Program-made: the position numbers and the translations under genes
Origin: Trichuris trichiura
Taxonomy: Eukaryota > Nematoda > Enoplea > Trichinellida > Trichuridae
DNA: 64,000 bases
NCBI GenBank assembly: GCA_037903355.1
Contig: JBAJFE010000042.1
Location: 3,484,001-3,548,000 of the forward strand
Direction: 5' to 3'
Part shown: in pieces, positions 45,448 through 57,099 of the stretch
Layout of the letters: the number at the start of each line of letters is the position of its first letter
Position numbering within the stretch: position 1 is the first letter of the stretch
Notes under the pieces: model-generated
What the model saw: only the letters and a program-made list of their open reading frames with translations
The model's database searches: none
Told to the model about the DNA's origin: nothing

Positions 45448-45699
45448 GGGCCAAAATTGAATTAAAACGCTTCCTGAAATAACTACATCGAGATAATGTT
45501 GACCCAAAAATAAAATATATACAACGAAAACACGTAATTCAGAAAGGAACTGAACGTCATCCTACATGATGGTGTTCTTCCGCCATGGTTTTTTTTTCGT
45601 TGTAATTGATGTCTGTAATTAAGCTACACCAGCGCTCTGCTAGCGAATGGATAAGCAAATCGTTAGAGAAAGTGCAGAAGTATTCGAACGTTTTAGAAG

Positions 45700-45905
45700 T
45701 GCTCTTCTTCCGTCATCAGGGAGTCCGCCGTCTTTCACTACCGTTGAGTGATGCCTTCTCACACGTGGAACTCCATAACTCCGCGGACGATAGCACAAGA
45801 GCAGTTCCGACGGCTACGAAAACGTGTCCTGCACTTTCTCAAACAATGTGCTCATCCGTTCGTTGACAAGGGATTTGTGTACTTCAATTACCAGCATAAA
45901 CTACT
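45700..45905 (+). repeat. PLE1-family tail relic with decayed hammerhead
   Basis: Aligns with 9500-9610: GGACGATAGCACAAGAGCAG (hammerhead region, CTGACGA changed to CGGACGA, GAAA changed to GACG), then CAATGTGCTCATCCGTTCGTTG matching CAATTTGCTCATCCATTCGTTG. Core mutations mean it should not cleave. It lies just upstream of PSMC5, in the opposite orientation. Confidence 0.6.
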
Positions 45906-45949
45906 TCGACGAGAAAATACCGTGCCCGAAGAACATCGTTAAGAACAAA

Positions 45950-46900
45950 TATTCCTGTTAAACGTCAACCGATTTTCAGCATCATTCTGCAAGAACATTA
46001 TTAACCATGAGCCTCTACAATCAGAACCAAGATACGGTAACCAGTGTAACCGCAGGTAATAATCAAATCATTGACTTTCATCCAATTAAACACGCAAAAC
46101 AAAACTCTAATCAAAAATTAGCGAGGGAATTTTCCATTTGGCGTTTCTTTGATGCTAACAAGCATCTCAGGTTGACAAGCCTTTCACGTTGGCGCTTAAT
46201 GGTGAACCCTTGTTCTTCGCTGTTCACCACTGACCGTAAATTTATCTCACCCTTAGATTGACTAAGCGTTCCCTCGTTTCTATCCTGACCCTGATTTGCC
46301 TGTATTCGTCGCTTCTGATTCGCTTCTCTCTTTTATGTCAATTGTTCTTTCTTCAACTGTCTTGGCCCATTTTTTTTGCTTCGCTGCCGTAACTTTAAGG
46401 GCATTAACGTCTCCGATTCACCGCGTGGAAATAATCGCTTCTCCTCCATTGTTCATATGTTTCTGCTGTTCGTTCGCGTACCCGACGTTTTGACGGCCGC
46501 TTGCCAAAGGGACGATTCAGCTGCAGATAGTCGCTTACACACTACAAGTCACTACACTGGAAAAGTGTAGTTTCACATCCGCAAGGAACGCAATTCTTTA
46601 TTAGGCTACCCAAATCAAAATTGCGAAAATACCCTTGTAACGCAAACACTCACGCACTTTTCTGCAGTAACCGCCTCTGTGCACACCCGCTTATTCGACC
46701 TGCCTGCTCAGCAATACGCTTTTCTCTCCCCTGCGGTCGGTAGAGCAAACATCGCTGCGGTCACTGATAAGGAAAACTGATAAGAGGTATTCACTTCGTA
46801 AACAGCATAGCGTGCGAAGAAATTATCCTAAAGCACAAAAAGTCCAATGCCCTTGGCTTCGCGCCACTGGTTACCTATATGTTGTACAAATGTTATAACT
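45950..46900. other. No gene recognised
   Basis: Short frames 46007-46261, 46296-46493 and 46376-46570 have no supporting features. Upstream flank of PSMC5. Confidence 0.35.
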
Positions 46901-47030
46901 GGCAAACGTGTTGGATGCTGTATTCTTCTTTTTTTGAGTGCATTAAGTGTTTTTCATCCTGTGCTTTCCTTCTTCTGTCGCTTTGCTTATTAGAACGTTG
47001 TGCTTACAAAATACTACATTTTGGCGACGA
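46900..47030 (+). repeat. LTR 3' end-like fragment
   Basis: Contains TTATTAGAACGTTGTGC and TTACAAAATACTACA followed by TTTTGGCGACGA, which reads as an LTR end plus a TGGCGACGA primer-binding site. The TTACAAAATACTACA string recurs at about 55950-55964 after the decayed Gypsy integrase. No internal coding region is attached. Confidence 0.45.
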
Positions 47031-47106
47031 TCAATTCGACTTCAAAACCCAAGTACGTGCTTTCGTACCACCTACCCAATTTCTGGAGCACCCAGGAGAA
47101 GCAGTA

Positions 47107-49747
47107 TAGTCGGCCCCATTATCCGCGGTTTCAATACAACGCGGTTGTCCGGCGTGAAATAGTGACGTCATCTTTTCACAAAGACATGCGCACCGCTGCC
47201 CGGCATTATGGCTGCACAAGTGTTGTTGCATGCCTGTGCAGCAGCGTGATCATCTGTGCGGGAGCGAAAGACTTTTCCTGCCTACAATGCTCTCTAAACC
47301 GTGCAAAATGCTAATGAGACCTTGTTCCTTTTCTGATTGCTCATTGTTGCTTCGTGCGCATTCTGGAGACCACCTGCTGTGCGGAAATATCAGTTCCCCT
47401 GCAGTGTGGTAGGTCTAAACTTTCGCGTCGTGTAACTGCTGTCGCATAGGAGGATGGCTGACAGAAGGCAAGTAAGTGAACAGAGCGTTCCTCTAGGACT
47501 ATGAGACAACATAGCGTCCTTACCATTCATGAGAAAGTAAAAGCTCTAGATCTTTTGAAAAGCGGATTGTCATGTGCCGAAGTGGGCCGCAAGATCGGGA
47601 AGAATGAATCCAGCATTCGTACGATAAAGCAGCAGGAAGCTGAGATTCGAGGAAACAATCATCCCGAACCTTCATTGGCAAAAAAGCTGCTGTAGTTCAT
47701 AACAAAGTCTTTCGTGAAAGCTGAGAAAGCGGTAAGCGTTTGGATAGAGGACATGCCGCGGATGCATGTCCCTGTCGACGGGAAAGTTATTCAGGAGAAA
47801 GCGCTGAGCTTATATGAGCATTTCTCTGGCATGGTTGCAGAGAACGAGAGAAAAAGGTTTACTTCTAGCAAAGGATGGCTAGCAAAAATACGTAAAGCGC
47901 TTGAACCTCAAGAACGGGGAAACGGCATAGGGCGATTCCGTAGCTAACGGGAAAACGGCATCGGATATTACTGGGGAAACGTCATCGGCCGATTCCGTAG
48001 CTGCCTCGACGTTTCCGAAAGAATTCAAAGAGATGGTGGACCAAAGGAGCTATCTCCCAGAACAAATCCTCAGTTGTGACAAGACAGCATTAGTCTGGAA
48101 GCAAATGTTAAAGCGCAAGTACATCTACAAGAGCGCAAAGTAAGCCCTGGGATTCAAGTCACTGAAAGATCGACTCACTCTTGTGCTCTGTGGCAACGCT
48201 GCAGGGCACGTGATTAAGCCCGGCATAGTCTACCGGACTCGTAACTCTCGGTCGCACAGAAAGAAAAACGTACCGGTATTCTGGCAGCACAACAAGAAGG
48301 CGTGGATGACGGTTATCCTTTTTACGGAATGGTTTAACGAATGCTTCATTCCTGAAGCGAGAAAATACCTGGAAAGCAAGGGGATGGCTTTCATGGTCCA
48401 CCTCGTAAATGATAATGCTCCCGTCACCTGCAATCTCTTTGCTTTACTAATGAGAACGTCGAGGCGAAATTCTCGCCCGCTAACTCGACATCACTACTAC
48501 AGCCACTGGACCAGGGCGCTATAAAATGCATTAAGGCTCGTTATACTCGTCTCGTATTTGGGAAGCTTCGTGATACCCTCCACGCTAATCCTGATTGCGA
48601 CCTTGCCGGCCTACGGAAGCTTTTCCCAACAGCAGACGCTATCGCCCTTGCTGCGCAGGCAGTACATGAGATAAAACCTAGAAGAGTCAGTGTTTGCCGT
48701 AAGCGATTGATGAGAGACGCAGTCAGTGAATGCAAGGACTAAGGTGCCGTCGACGAGAAGGTCAAGGACATAGTGAATATTGCCAAGGAGTTGGGAAGTG
48801 AAGGTTCCTCCGGCATGATAAAAGACTATATCAGGGAGCACAGAAAATTGTGGAGAACCGTTCACCAACGAGGAACTCGAGGATCTATTCAATCACTTAC
48901 GCGCAGCGACGACGATTTTATTAAGGATACAAGAGGTTAAACACCCTCGGATTGGACCCTGCAAAAGCTTGCCAGTATTTTCCGGCAAGCGCAGGTCCTA
49001 AACGATATGATTGCTGAATACGATCCATCCATGAAAAATAGCATCATGGTTACACGAAGAATAACAGTTTCGTTGAAGCCGCTACAAGATCTATTCGATG
49101 AAGCGAAGAAAAAGCCGACAGCTCCCTATAGCAATGCTTTTACATAAAGCTCTGGCAGCTGCGGAGCCTAACATTTTAATGCGAAAAGTTTCACTGCCGA
49201 CAATTTCAAGAAGCCCTAGGACTGGCCGGTCTCCAGGGGATCTGCGCCCACGTACAGAAAATGGGTAACTTGATTCCTGATGCCCCGAACGTTTCTACCG
49301 AAGACGTTTTGCTCCATGTGGATGTGTTCTGTGTGATGCTCACTATTTCCGCTTAAATGCGGCTGTGTATTTTATATTTACCCTGCTCTATACCCATTGC
49401 GTGCACGAGTACATCGCTTAGCTCATTAAAGCACGGTGATTCCTAGGCGTTTAAAGAAAGAGCGTCTTAATTTCATCCTTTCTTGTATCTAATGGCCTGG
49501 ACTTTGATGGCCGGCCCCACTGGACAGGCGCAGTCTCATTGATCTCATTATCTCGTTGCTAGATTCTGTAGTATCAAGCTTCGAAAGATCACTGGGTATG
49601 ACAGCCCTTCCGGAAGGAACTCAAGGGGGCAGGACGAAATACGGTGCTCGAATACAAGTTATGTGGCCTTTCTTAGAGTATCCTATATAACGCGGTGTAA
49701 CGCTAAAAATCCTGGACGAATTAACCGCGGCTAACGCGGGCTGATTG
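47107..49747 (+). mobile_element. Tigger-like DNA transposon, copy 1 (2641 bp)
   Basis: Left terminus TAGTCGGCCCC-ATTATCCGCGG after a TA (47105-47106); right terminus is the inverse of CAATCAGCCCGCGTTAGCC before a TA (49748-49749). Compare copy 2, CAGTCGGCCCTCGTTATCC. Length, TA duplication and encoded CENP-B-type transposase all fit Tigger (pogo superfamily). The transposase is broken. Confidence 0.85.
47501..48950 (+). pseudogene. Tigger transposase (CENP-B/jerky type), broken
   Basis: N-terminus LTIHEKVKALDLLKSGLS..EVGRKIGKNESSIRTI is the pogo/CENP-B helix-turn-helix; VIQEKALSLYEHF..GWLAKIRK is the second DNA-binding domain; SCDKTALVWK about 48073 is the first catalytic Asp region; LVNDNAP about 48405 the second (DNAP); CIKARYTRLV..LRDTLHANPD follows. 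Stops (47693, 47945, 48140), a frame change and a small tandem duplication near 47918-47990 inactivate it. Confidence 0.85.
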
Positions 49748-49787
49748 TAATTCTATTTCGTACGTGGGCGCGCATTTTTAACAATTA

Positions 49788-50998
49788 CAGTCGGCCCTCG
49801 TTATCCGCGGTTAATTCGTCCAAAATTTTGAGCGTTTTACCGCGTTATTTAGGATACCCTATTAAAAAAGTTAAATGGCTTATATTCTAGCCGCGTATCT
49901 CGTCTCTCCCCTCTGAATTCCTTCCGGAGCGGTTATCATACCTAGTAATCCGGTTATCATACTTATTATCATACCTAGTACCTTAAGTTTGGTACTACAG
50001 AATCTAGCTACGCGATAAAGACATCAATGGGACTGCGCTTTTCCAATGGGGCCAGCCATCAGAGTTCGGACCGTTAGATACAAGAAAGGATGAAAGTAAG
50101 ATGCTCTTTCCTTAAACGCCTGGGTACCGCCTTGCTTTAATGAGCTAAGCGATGTACTAGTGCGCTCAATGGGTACAGAGCAGGGGAAATACAAAATACA
50201 TAGGCGCACTTAAGCAGAAACAGTGAATATTACACAGAACACATCCACATGGAGCAAAACGTCTACGGCAGAAACGTTTAGGGCATCAGGAATCAATTTA
50301 CCCACTTCCTGTAGGTTTGCGCAGCTCTCCTGGAGAACGGTCAGTCCTAAGGTTTCTTGAACTTGTTGGTAGCAAAGCTCTCGCCTTAGAATGTTAGTCT
50401 TCACAGCTCCGGAGCTTTAATTAATAACATTGCTGTAGGGAACTGTCTCCCTCTTTTCTTTGCTTCATCGAATAAATCTCGTAGCTGCTTCACTGAAGCC
50501 GTTATTCCTCGTATAACCATGATGCCATGTTCCATGGATGGATCGTAGTCGGCAGTCGTATCCTTTAGGACCTGCGCCTGCCAGAAAATACTGGCAAGCT
50601 TTTGCAGCGTTCAGTCTGAGGGTGTTTAAGCTCCTGTATCTTCCATAACGTCGTCGTCGTCGTCGTCGCTGCCCGTAGGTGATTGCATCAGTTCCTCGAA
50701 TTCCTCGTTGGTGAACGATTTTCCACAATCTTCTATGCGCTCCTTGAAATTGTCATCTATCATGTCGGAGAAATCCTCACCTCCCAACTCGTTGTCAAAA
50801 TTCACTATGTCCATGACCTTCTCATTGATGGCACCTAAGTCCTCTCATTCACTGACTGCATCCTCCCCACAAAGGCTTCCAGCAACCACTGACTGTTCTA
50901 GGCTGTATCTCGTGTACCGCCGTGAAAAAGATAACGCCACTATTTCACGCCAGCCGAACTGCGCTGTATAGAACCTTGCGGATAAAGAGGGCCGACTC
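49788..50998 (-). mobile_element. Tigger-like element, copy 2 (internally deleted, inverted)
   Basis: Termini CAGTCGGCCCTCGTTATCC (49788) and the inverse of GAGTCGGCCCTCTTTATCC (to 50998), both flanked by TA (49786-49787, 50999-51000). It contains only the 3' third of the family, including an acidic C-terminal frame at 50814-50626 that matches 48760-48930 of copy 1, on the opposite strand. It is separated from copy 1 by 40 bp. Confidence 0.85.
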
Positions 50999-51000
50999 TA

Positions 51001-51860
51001 CTTGCTTGCTGCTTTCCCTGCGAATTTGCGTGACAAGAGCAAACGGGCTATACTTCTCAACTCATTGGACGTAGAAGGACATCGTTGTTCTATGCCTTAC
51101 CGTATCAGAGATTACGTACAAGGCTACTTTGCGTACTCTTAAACTTTTATTTAACGCGAAAGTAAATGTCTGCACCGAAGGACATCGTTTTTGAACGAGA
51201 TACCAACTTCCCGACGGAAGTATCGATCATTGTGTCATTTCTCTTCTCTCTCGTTTCCGTGTCTGAGTTCGAACCCTTGGAGAATGAAATGATTCGAACT
51301 CATCGAAAATACCTCTTCGCCAGGCATGAGGAACACTTGCTTTCTATGTTCGAACTTAGCGTAAAAACTGCCATCGCTGCTGCTCCACAGATAGAATCCG
51401 CGAAGGAGGGCGCCGTTATTATTTCAACTCCGGAAATCAATGGAGCAGCGCAAACGACTGAGCGAGAGCCGGCAGAGTGCCTGTCGATCGAATGATCCAT
51501 GTCTACCCAATGATGTTTTCGCTGATGTTCTACGTCACATTTGGCATACTATCTTAGCCGCCCCGCGAAGCACTCAGTGCTGAAGGTGCAGAAAGATAGG
51601 CCTTTTTGCGTGTTACGCATTACGCTTGCGCTGAAGACGGGGGCGGCGGCTTTCCGAAAGCTTCGGCAAATAAAACTTTTTATGCGCTGAACATTCTGTA
51701 CTTCAGTTATGCGTTTTCACCCGCCCTTTAGAAAGAGTTTCATTTTTAATGTAATACGTATGGTCTCTACATTACTTAGTACGCCTGGTACACTTCGTGC
51801 TATTTTAGTATAAAAAACTTTGTTCATGAAGTGAAAATTCGCTTTAACGCGAAGCCAGTA
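51001..51860. other. Unassigned, one 109-codon frame
   Basis: The plus-strand frame 51166-51495 (MSAPKDIVFERD...) is open for 109 codons but I recognise no domain in it. An AATAAA lies at about 51670. Could be part of the following Gypsy relic's Gag/leader region or chance. Confidence 0.25.
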
Positions 51861-51959
51861 CAGCAGAAAACGCGGCGCTTCTCTCTTTTGGTTGGAAAGA
51901 CTATTTCAACAGTTGCAACGACTGTTAGACGGTGAAGTAGCTGAATTCGTCAGTGCCTC

Positions 51960-52130
51960 TGAATTGATTTTTCCTATCATGCTCATACAAAGAAAAGCGG
52001 CAGTATCCCACTTTGCATCGACTTATGTGAGCTGAATAAAGCAGTAATCGCTGACTGCTTTCGGTATACCGAGTGAAGATAACCGAGCTAAAACCTCAGC
52101 AGAGTTGAAATTATTTGCAATTCCGCGACT
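51960..52130 (+). pseudogene. Gypsy RT fragment
   Basis: About 51995-52070 translates as KSGSIPLCIDLCELNKAVIADCF, matching the Gypsy RT wording KDGSIRLCVDxRxLNKAV. Stops follow at once. Probably part of the decayed Gypsy whose RNase H and integrase pieces lie at 53.6-55.8 kb. Confidence 0.6.
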
Positions 52131-52599
52131 GTTTTACAGTCCAACACTCAGAAATCCCTTAGCAGTACCGCGGTCGCAATCGACTGGCTGATCAGGCTGA
52201 CGGTAAAAGTCATCTTGCATCTGCCGCTGAGTACACTTTGTCACCACTGCTGTTTTACATACCAAAACCCCGTAGTGGGCTCGTATTTATCTGTTTGGCG
52301 CGAGCTACTGATCTGTCCTGCTCAGCCTGTGGCACAAGGTGCTCACAAGTGATTACGTCATCTCTCAGATGAAAGCCGAGCTTTGGGCAGACCAGAAATT
52401 GCGAAGCCGGCTGCGAAGAAAATACATCGCTGAGCTTACGCATCAAGACATAAGCAATAAGAAATTGGCGTTAAACCAAAGGTTTCGAAAGACAGGATGT
52501 CTTTTAAGCACTAAAACCAACCAAAGGCACTAAAAGTTTTTCAACGCCTACCAAAGCCAAGGTTTTGGCTAATTCAGAGAAGCGCGTAGTAACGATTGG

Positions 52600-53150
52600 A
52601 TAAATGATGAGAAAATAACGAGCCGAACGTTTATATGCGCCATCAAGGTGAGGATCTGTTTGATCTCAACGCGTATGCAGACCTATTGTGGTCGAGCAAA
52701 CCTGAGGTCAGCAGGCCCTCGGCCGGCGGTGCAGCCGGATTGGTAGCGCATCAAAAACCTTGATGCGTATTTCTCAGCAATGCCCATTTACTCATGGGCA
52801 AATTTGTCGACGACATAACATGCCCTTCGCTAAGATCTGTGCGATCCTTTACAGGAATGGGTACCAGTGCGTTATGGAACCCATTTTGCGACAGGAACGT
52901 GTTAATTTCAAACCTGACTTGCTATCGTCGAAAGACCATAAATGTTGGATAATAGACGTGGCAATTCCCTATGAAGTCCAAAACTCTCTGAACCGAAGAC
53001 GTGACAAAACGGTGAGGTACGCAAAATTGAAGGATGAGGCAACCAGCCTGACAAATACCTCGCACTTTGGAATAGCAGCGATTGTCATCGGAGCGCGAGG
53101 TGCCTGGTGCATGAAAACGATCATGATCCAATGGTAGGTATTACGCTGAT
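52600..53150 (+). pseudogene. R2-like non-LTR retrotransposon 3' end with restriction-like endonuclease
   Basis: The frame 52760-53137 reads ISQQCPFTHGQICRRHN (CCHC-type motif of R2/R4-type elements) then EPILRQERVNFKPDLL and WIIDVAIPYE, the catalytic KPD ... D spacing of the restriction-like endonuclease. Only this C-terminal part is present, as expected of a 5'-truncated copy. It interrupts the Gypsy relic. Confidence 0.7.
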
Positions 53151-53379
53151 GACCAAAATGAAGGCCGGCCTCTGCTTCTCCGTCCTCCAGGAAACGCTCC
53201 AGCTGATCTCATGGTTCATGAATGCGTCAAAGGATGTGCAGTAACAGCACTCTTTCATTGGACTGCTGTCATGGTACCACAAGTTAATCTCTAACTTTTT
53301 TACAGTCGTTTATCGATTATGTGAACTGGCACGCACAGGGAACAATTTTTTCTAACCAAAGGAAGCACAACATTGTTTT

Positions 53380-54060
53380 GACGGCTTGAAAACACTGATC
53401 TCAGACGGTTCAGCAGTAACCTTATTTGATGTGAGCGAAAATCGGATGTTTTCTAACAGATCTGTTTAAGTTCATAGGAGTTCACGGTGCTTTGTCCATC
53501 TTAATTGATCAAAAAATTGTCCAGACTTCTCGGTTCACCGCAAGAAACCGTTCTCAACAGCGTAATTCGTAAGCTGCTGTGTGGATCCACAGTGATCAAT
53601 AAAAACGGACAAGAGCACCGTGAACTCTTATGAACCTTATTTGATCCTCCATTACCAACTGTTGCTACTACTCATGGTTCAGACATTGGAGTTCGCGCAG
53701 TCTTATCTCAGTGTTACTCGTGTAAAACTGAGAGAACAGTTGCGTTCGATTCCAGAATACTAACGCCAACCGACCAAAAATATCTGATCTATTGTTGGAA
53801 AAGAAGTACGTGCTTGCGTCTGGGCTGTCAAGAAAGGGAGCCCTTGACTGTAGGGAATACAGTTTGAACTGCTTATAGATTAAAAAGCGTTGACTACATT
53901 GCTGACAAGCAGAGCTGCTGATAAAGCAAGCATGCACATCGCAAAATGAATGGGTGAGTTACTTCCTTTACGTATATAATAAGTCATAAAGCGGGTTCTT
54001 TGAATGCAGTAGCGGATGTTCTATCCTGCTTACCTTAGCACTGCAACGATTCAGAAGGCA
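53380..54060 (+). pseudogene. Gypsy RT/RNase H relic
   Basis: LISDGSAVTLFDVSE about 53395, then after a fold-back insertion VATTHGSDIGVRAVLSQCY and FDSRILTPTDQKY in mixed frames, ending at SLNAVADVLSCLP about 54000-54040. These are Gypsy RNase H landmarks. Multiple stops. Confidence 0.6.
53469..53636. repeat. Fold-back element with ~45-bp arms
   Basis: Left arm AGTTCATAGGAGTTCACGG... (53469-53513) is the imperfect inverse of 53592-53636. It splits the Gypsy RT/RNase H relic. No clear target duplication. Confidence 0.65.
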
Positions 54061-54282
54061 GCGGTCATAAAATGGGTTTTTAAAATTCAAAGGAGTTACC
54101 TGAAGTCAAGTATGATGGCATAGTCAAAGCTACGGAACACAGAAAGTTGTTGCAGAAAGTCATTCATTACGTACGGAATGGTCGGCCGAAGAATATGTAG
54201 AACTTCGAAGAAAGACTGATCCCGTTTCAACGAACTAAATATGAATTTGCTGTTCGAGAAGATTGTTTAATACGTGGCCTCC

Positions 54283-54571
54283 TGTGATGAATAGCGCGAC
54301 GGGAATTACAGAAACTGCTTCCTGCGCAACGGGCGGTGAAAGCGACGATCCCTGCAGGACAATCCTTGAAGGTGACATGCGCAGGGTGGTCACCGGAAAT
54401 AGCCGTCAGATGTCACCTGGCCCACGAAGTGACGCTCAGCCCCCGCCAGGATAAGGAGTATATAAGGAGCACCCACGGAGGGCTAAGAGGTGAAGAGATT
54501 CCTGCTGTGTCGGCAGAATAAAGTGTCTGACAACCCCTTCCTGCGTGCGTTTGTCAACAGCGTTTACAACA
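54283..54571 (+). mobile_element. Solo LTR (289 bp) with 5-bp target duplication
   Basis: Starts TGTGATGAA, ends TTTACAACA, flanked by CCTCC on both sides (54278-54282, 54572-54576). Contains a TATA box (GTATATAAGGAG, about 54459) and AATAAAGTG about 54520. Same family as 63253-63569. No internal retroelement sequence between them belongs to it, and the target duplications differ, so each is a separate solo LTR. Confidence 0.88.
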
Positions 54572-54576
54572 CCTCC

Positions 54577-55010
54577 ATTGAATCGCCATTCCTGAATCCA
54601 TGCAAGGCACTTCCGTTTCTTTAGCGCATGGCAGCTGCCAAAGCATTGCGCGAACTAAATTACGTGTTCAAGAATTGTACTCTGTAAGAAACCCAGTGGT
54701 AAGCGCACATAGAAATACGTTACCAAACGCTTTACTTTCGACACGACAGCTTGCACACAACGCAGCCGACCAGCAGCAAGCACGAACGAACAACTCTCTT
54801 ATCTCTGTTTGCGTGGCATGCGCATTAATCAGAAGGCTGGAACAGAGCCAGGGATCAGCGGCCGGCGCACGCGTCCGGCGGCGCCGCAAATGTTTACACT
54901 CCTGCCTGAGCGATACGCCCTCGCGAACGCCTGGCGCCCGCTTTGGGCTCGCGGACGTGCGCAGGCTCCGCTACATACTCGTAGCAAAAATCGGATGCTC
55001 GTATTGAATC
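54577..55010. other. GC-rich stretch, no gene recognised
   Basis: Overlapping frames on both strands (54600-55007, 54809-55084, 54668-54889) at 54830-54960 are a consequence of high GC. No motif supports any of them. Confidence 0.35.
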
Positions 55011-55014
55011 GTAT

Positions 55015-55980
55015 ATCAGGAACTGCTCCATCTGCCGTCAAACGGACAAACGGCTACGTCGTCCCACAGCCCCCTCCCAGCTAAAGCCTATGCCATTTCC
55101 CTCCGCCGCATGGGATAAAGACGGAGTTGATATTATGGGGCACCTACAAGGATTGCCATACAGATATCGTTTTGCCGTTATTGTGATTGGTTATAACAGC
55201 AATTGGCCAGACGTTCGCTTTTGTCAGCAGCCAACGACGAAGGAAGTACTTAATTTCCTTCATGAAGTATTCAGTCGTCAAGGATACCCGAGCAAAATTG
55301 TTACAGACAGCAGCAAGCAACTTACGTCGTATGAGTTCAAACGCTTCTTGGAAGAGTACACCATCCGTTGCAGTAAAACTTCTCTTTATCATCCTCTAGC
55401 AGATGGAGAAGTCCAGTGTTTCAAGCAGACACATAAAGACGCTTTACAAACGGCATAAATTAGATGAAATGAAAGTTGCGGTCAAACATTTCTTGACAAA
55501 TTACAGGGCCGCGCCTCATTTGTGACCGGAGCAACTCAATCTTTACTGCTTCGCGGTAGAACGCTCCAAACAAAGCTATATGCAACGGTGACTGCAAAGT
55601 CAGTTGATGACAACGCTGTACGCCCTACAGTGTGCAAACAACAGGACCATATGAGCCTATATTTAGACGCGCGAAGAAAACTGAGACACCTGAATTTTTT
55701 TCCCGGTGATATGATACGTACCCGTCAGCAGAAACAAGCAGTGAGACTCTCAATTACTCACTGTGCAGCAACAACCAAGGAAAGCTACCTAGCTACTATC
55801 CAACGGTCGTGTATGGAGTGCTGCAAATTTAAGCTGATTTTAACTACTGGAAAAGAAGGAGAGATATTGCATTCTTTTAAGTGTAGAGTTCATTACGCAT
55901 CGTTTATTGTGAGTTCCTTTTGCTTTGTTTGCTTTTTAAAGCGCTATGCTTACAAAATACTACACAGTGGGAGGGGAATC
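55015..55980 (+). pseudogene. Gypsy integrase relic and LTR end
   Basis: NCSICRQTDKRLRRP about 55018 (second half of the HHCC finger), then 55090-55458 with WDKDGVDIMG, VTDSSKQLTS and HPLADGEVQCFK, degraded forms of the three catalytic regions. The C-terminal part continues in 55522-55760. TTACAAAATACTACA near 55950 resembles an LTR end. The final catalytic Glu region is kept as GEVQ; stops occur at 55457. Confidence 0.75.
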
Positions 55981-55989
55981 AAAGGGAAT

Positions 55990-56940
55990 TAACCAACGGC
56001 TACTGAGGTGGACCAACCCTGGTAAACAAAACGGGATAAACTGGGTACATTAAGCTGAGCGCAATTCGCCAGCGGCAACGAATCAGAGGGCTGCCTGCAA
56101 AATCATCGGCAGTCGAGCCAATAGTACCAGCTGTACCGAATCAGGTCGAGTGAATTAACAACGATGAATCTCCAGGTAGCTAACCAGCGTGTTTCGACTG
56201 ACGCTGGTTTTCCGCGTGCGTGACTTTAACTCGATCGATATAAGATACAAACTTTATTTCATGGCACTTGTCGCCTACTGTAGCCTGGCAGCAGCCTTCT
56301 ATTGTCATTAGCGATAACCAAGGTAACACATAAGACGCGTAATCTCTTATGCTCAGGTATTTCATCATCGTGCAACCCGTAGCATCCGTAACACAGTGGT
56401 TGTGGACGAACCCTGCCAAACTAACGGTGGCAAAACATTACCGAGTAACAAATCAAAGCAGTTGACTCAGAGACGATGAGCCAACGTAACTGAACACTGT
56501 CGATGGAGTGGACCCATTGGTGCGGAAACAGCTGCCGATTTCTTCATCTGTTTCCCCTGAAACAGCACAGTAACCTTGGCAAAATTAAGGTTTGTTTGAG
56601 TCGTAAACGTGCAATAAGACAAACTAGATTATTGGTTTTTTACACCGCATTTCACTTTGCTAATACCGTTTTAACTACTGAAGTAGTAGCTAGTCATTCT
56701 GCTGGAGGTTTTGTAGACAAATAGCAACGCATTCAGAGACAGCTTGCCTGCAGCTACTCGCCTGAAACATATGCCGTCTCATTAATATGACAAAACAGCC
56801 TTACATCGTTGTATAAGCGGATACGTTCTACTTAATTTTTGTTCATGGTATGTGTTCAGTGAAGCTGTCAACTAGCAAGCGGACTGAAAATACCAAAAAT
56901 TCATCTATGAGTTTCAGGTTTGGACTTACCTCATCATCAG
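55990..56940. other. No gene recognised
   Basis: Short frames only (56180-56419, 56503-56724), without recognisable domains. Confidence 0.35.
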
Positions 56941-56943
56941 CAA

Positions 56944-57046
56944 ATGATTGATCTTCAGTTCGCGGCTTCAGCCTGTTTTTTTGTGGGCTGAAACAGAAAG
57001 CCCACGAAAAACAGGCCGAAGCCGTAAACTGAAGATCAGTCATGAA
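56944..57046. repeat. Long inverted repeat (PLE-tail-like)
   Basis: TGATTGATCTTCAGTTCGCGG... (56944-56988) is the near-perfect inverse of 57000-57046; arms about 44 bp. The right arm shares AACAGGCC, AAxCCGTxAAC, GAAGAxCA and ATGAA blocks with the PLE1 tail, so this looks like a diverged member of the same family of inverted tails. Confidence 0.65.
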
Positions 57047-57099
57047 AATACCTAAGCCCGTTACAAGACGCCCTGTCCTTTGAAACATGAAGAAATGAG

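Noticed and set aside
51166..51495. 109-codon frame as a host gene
   Set aside because: No recognisable domain, no exon neighbours, and it lies next to retroelement relics; left unassigned.
57032..57060. Hammerhead core CTGAAGA ... GAAA in the inverted repeat at 57 kb
   Set aside because: The intervening bases do not form a stem II and the alignment to other PLE tails places this outside their ribozyme region; likely coincidence.
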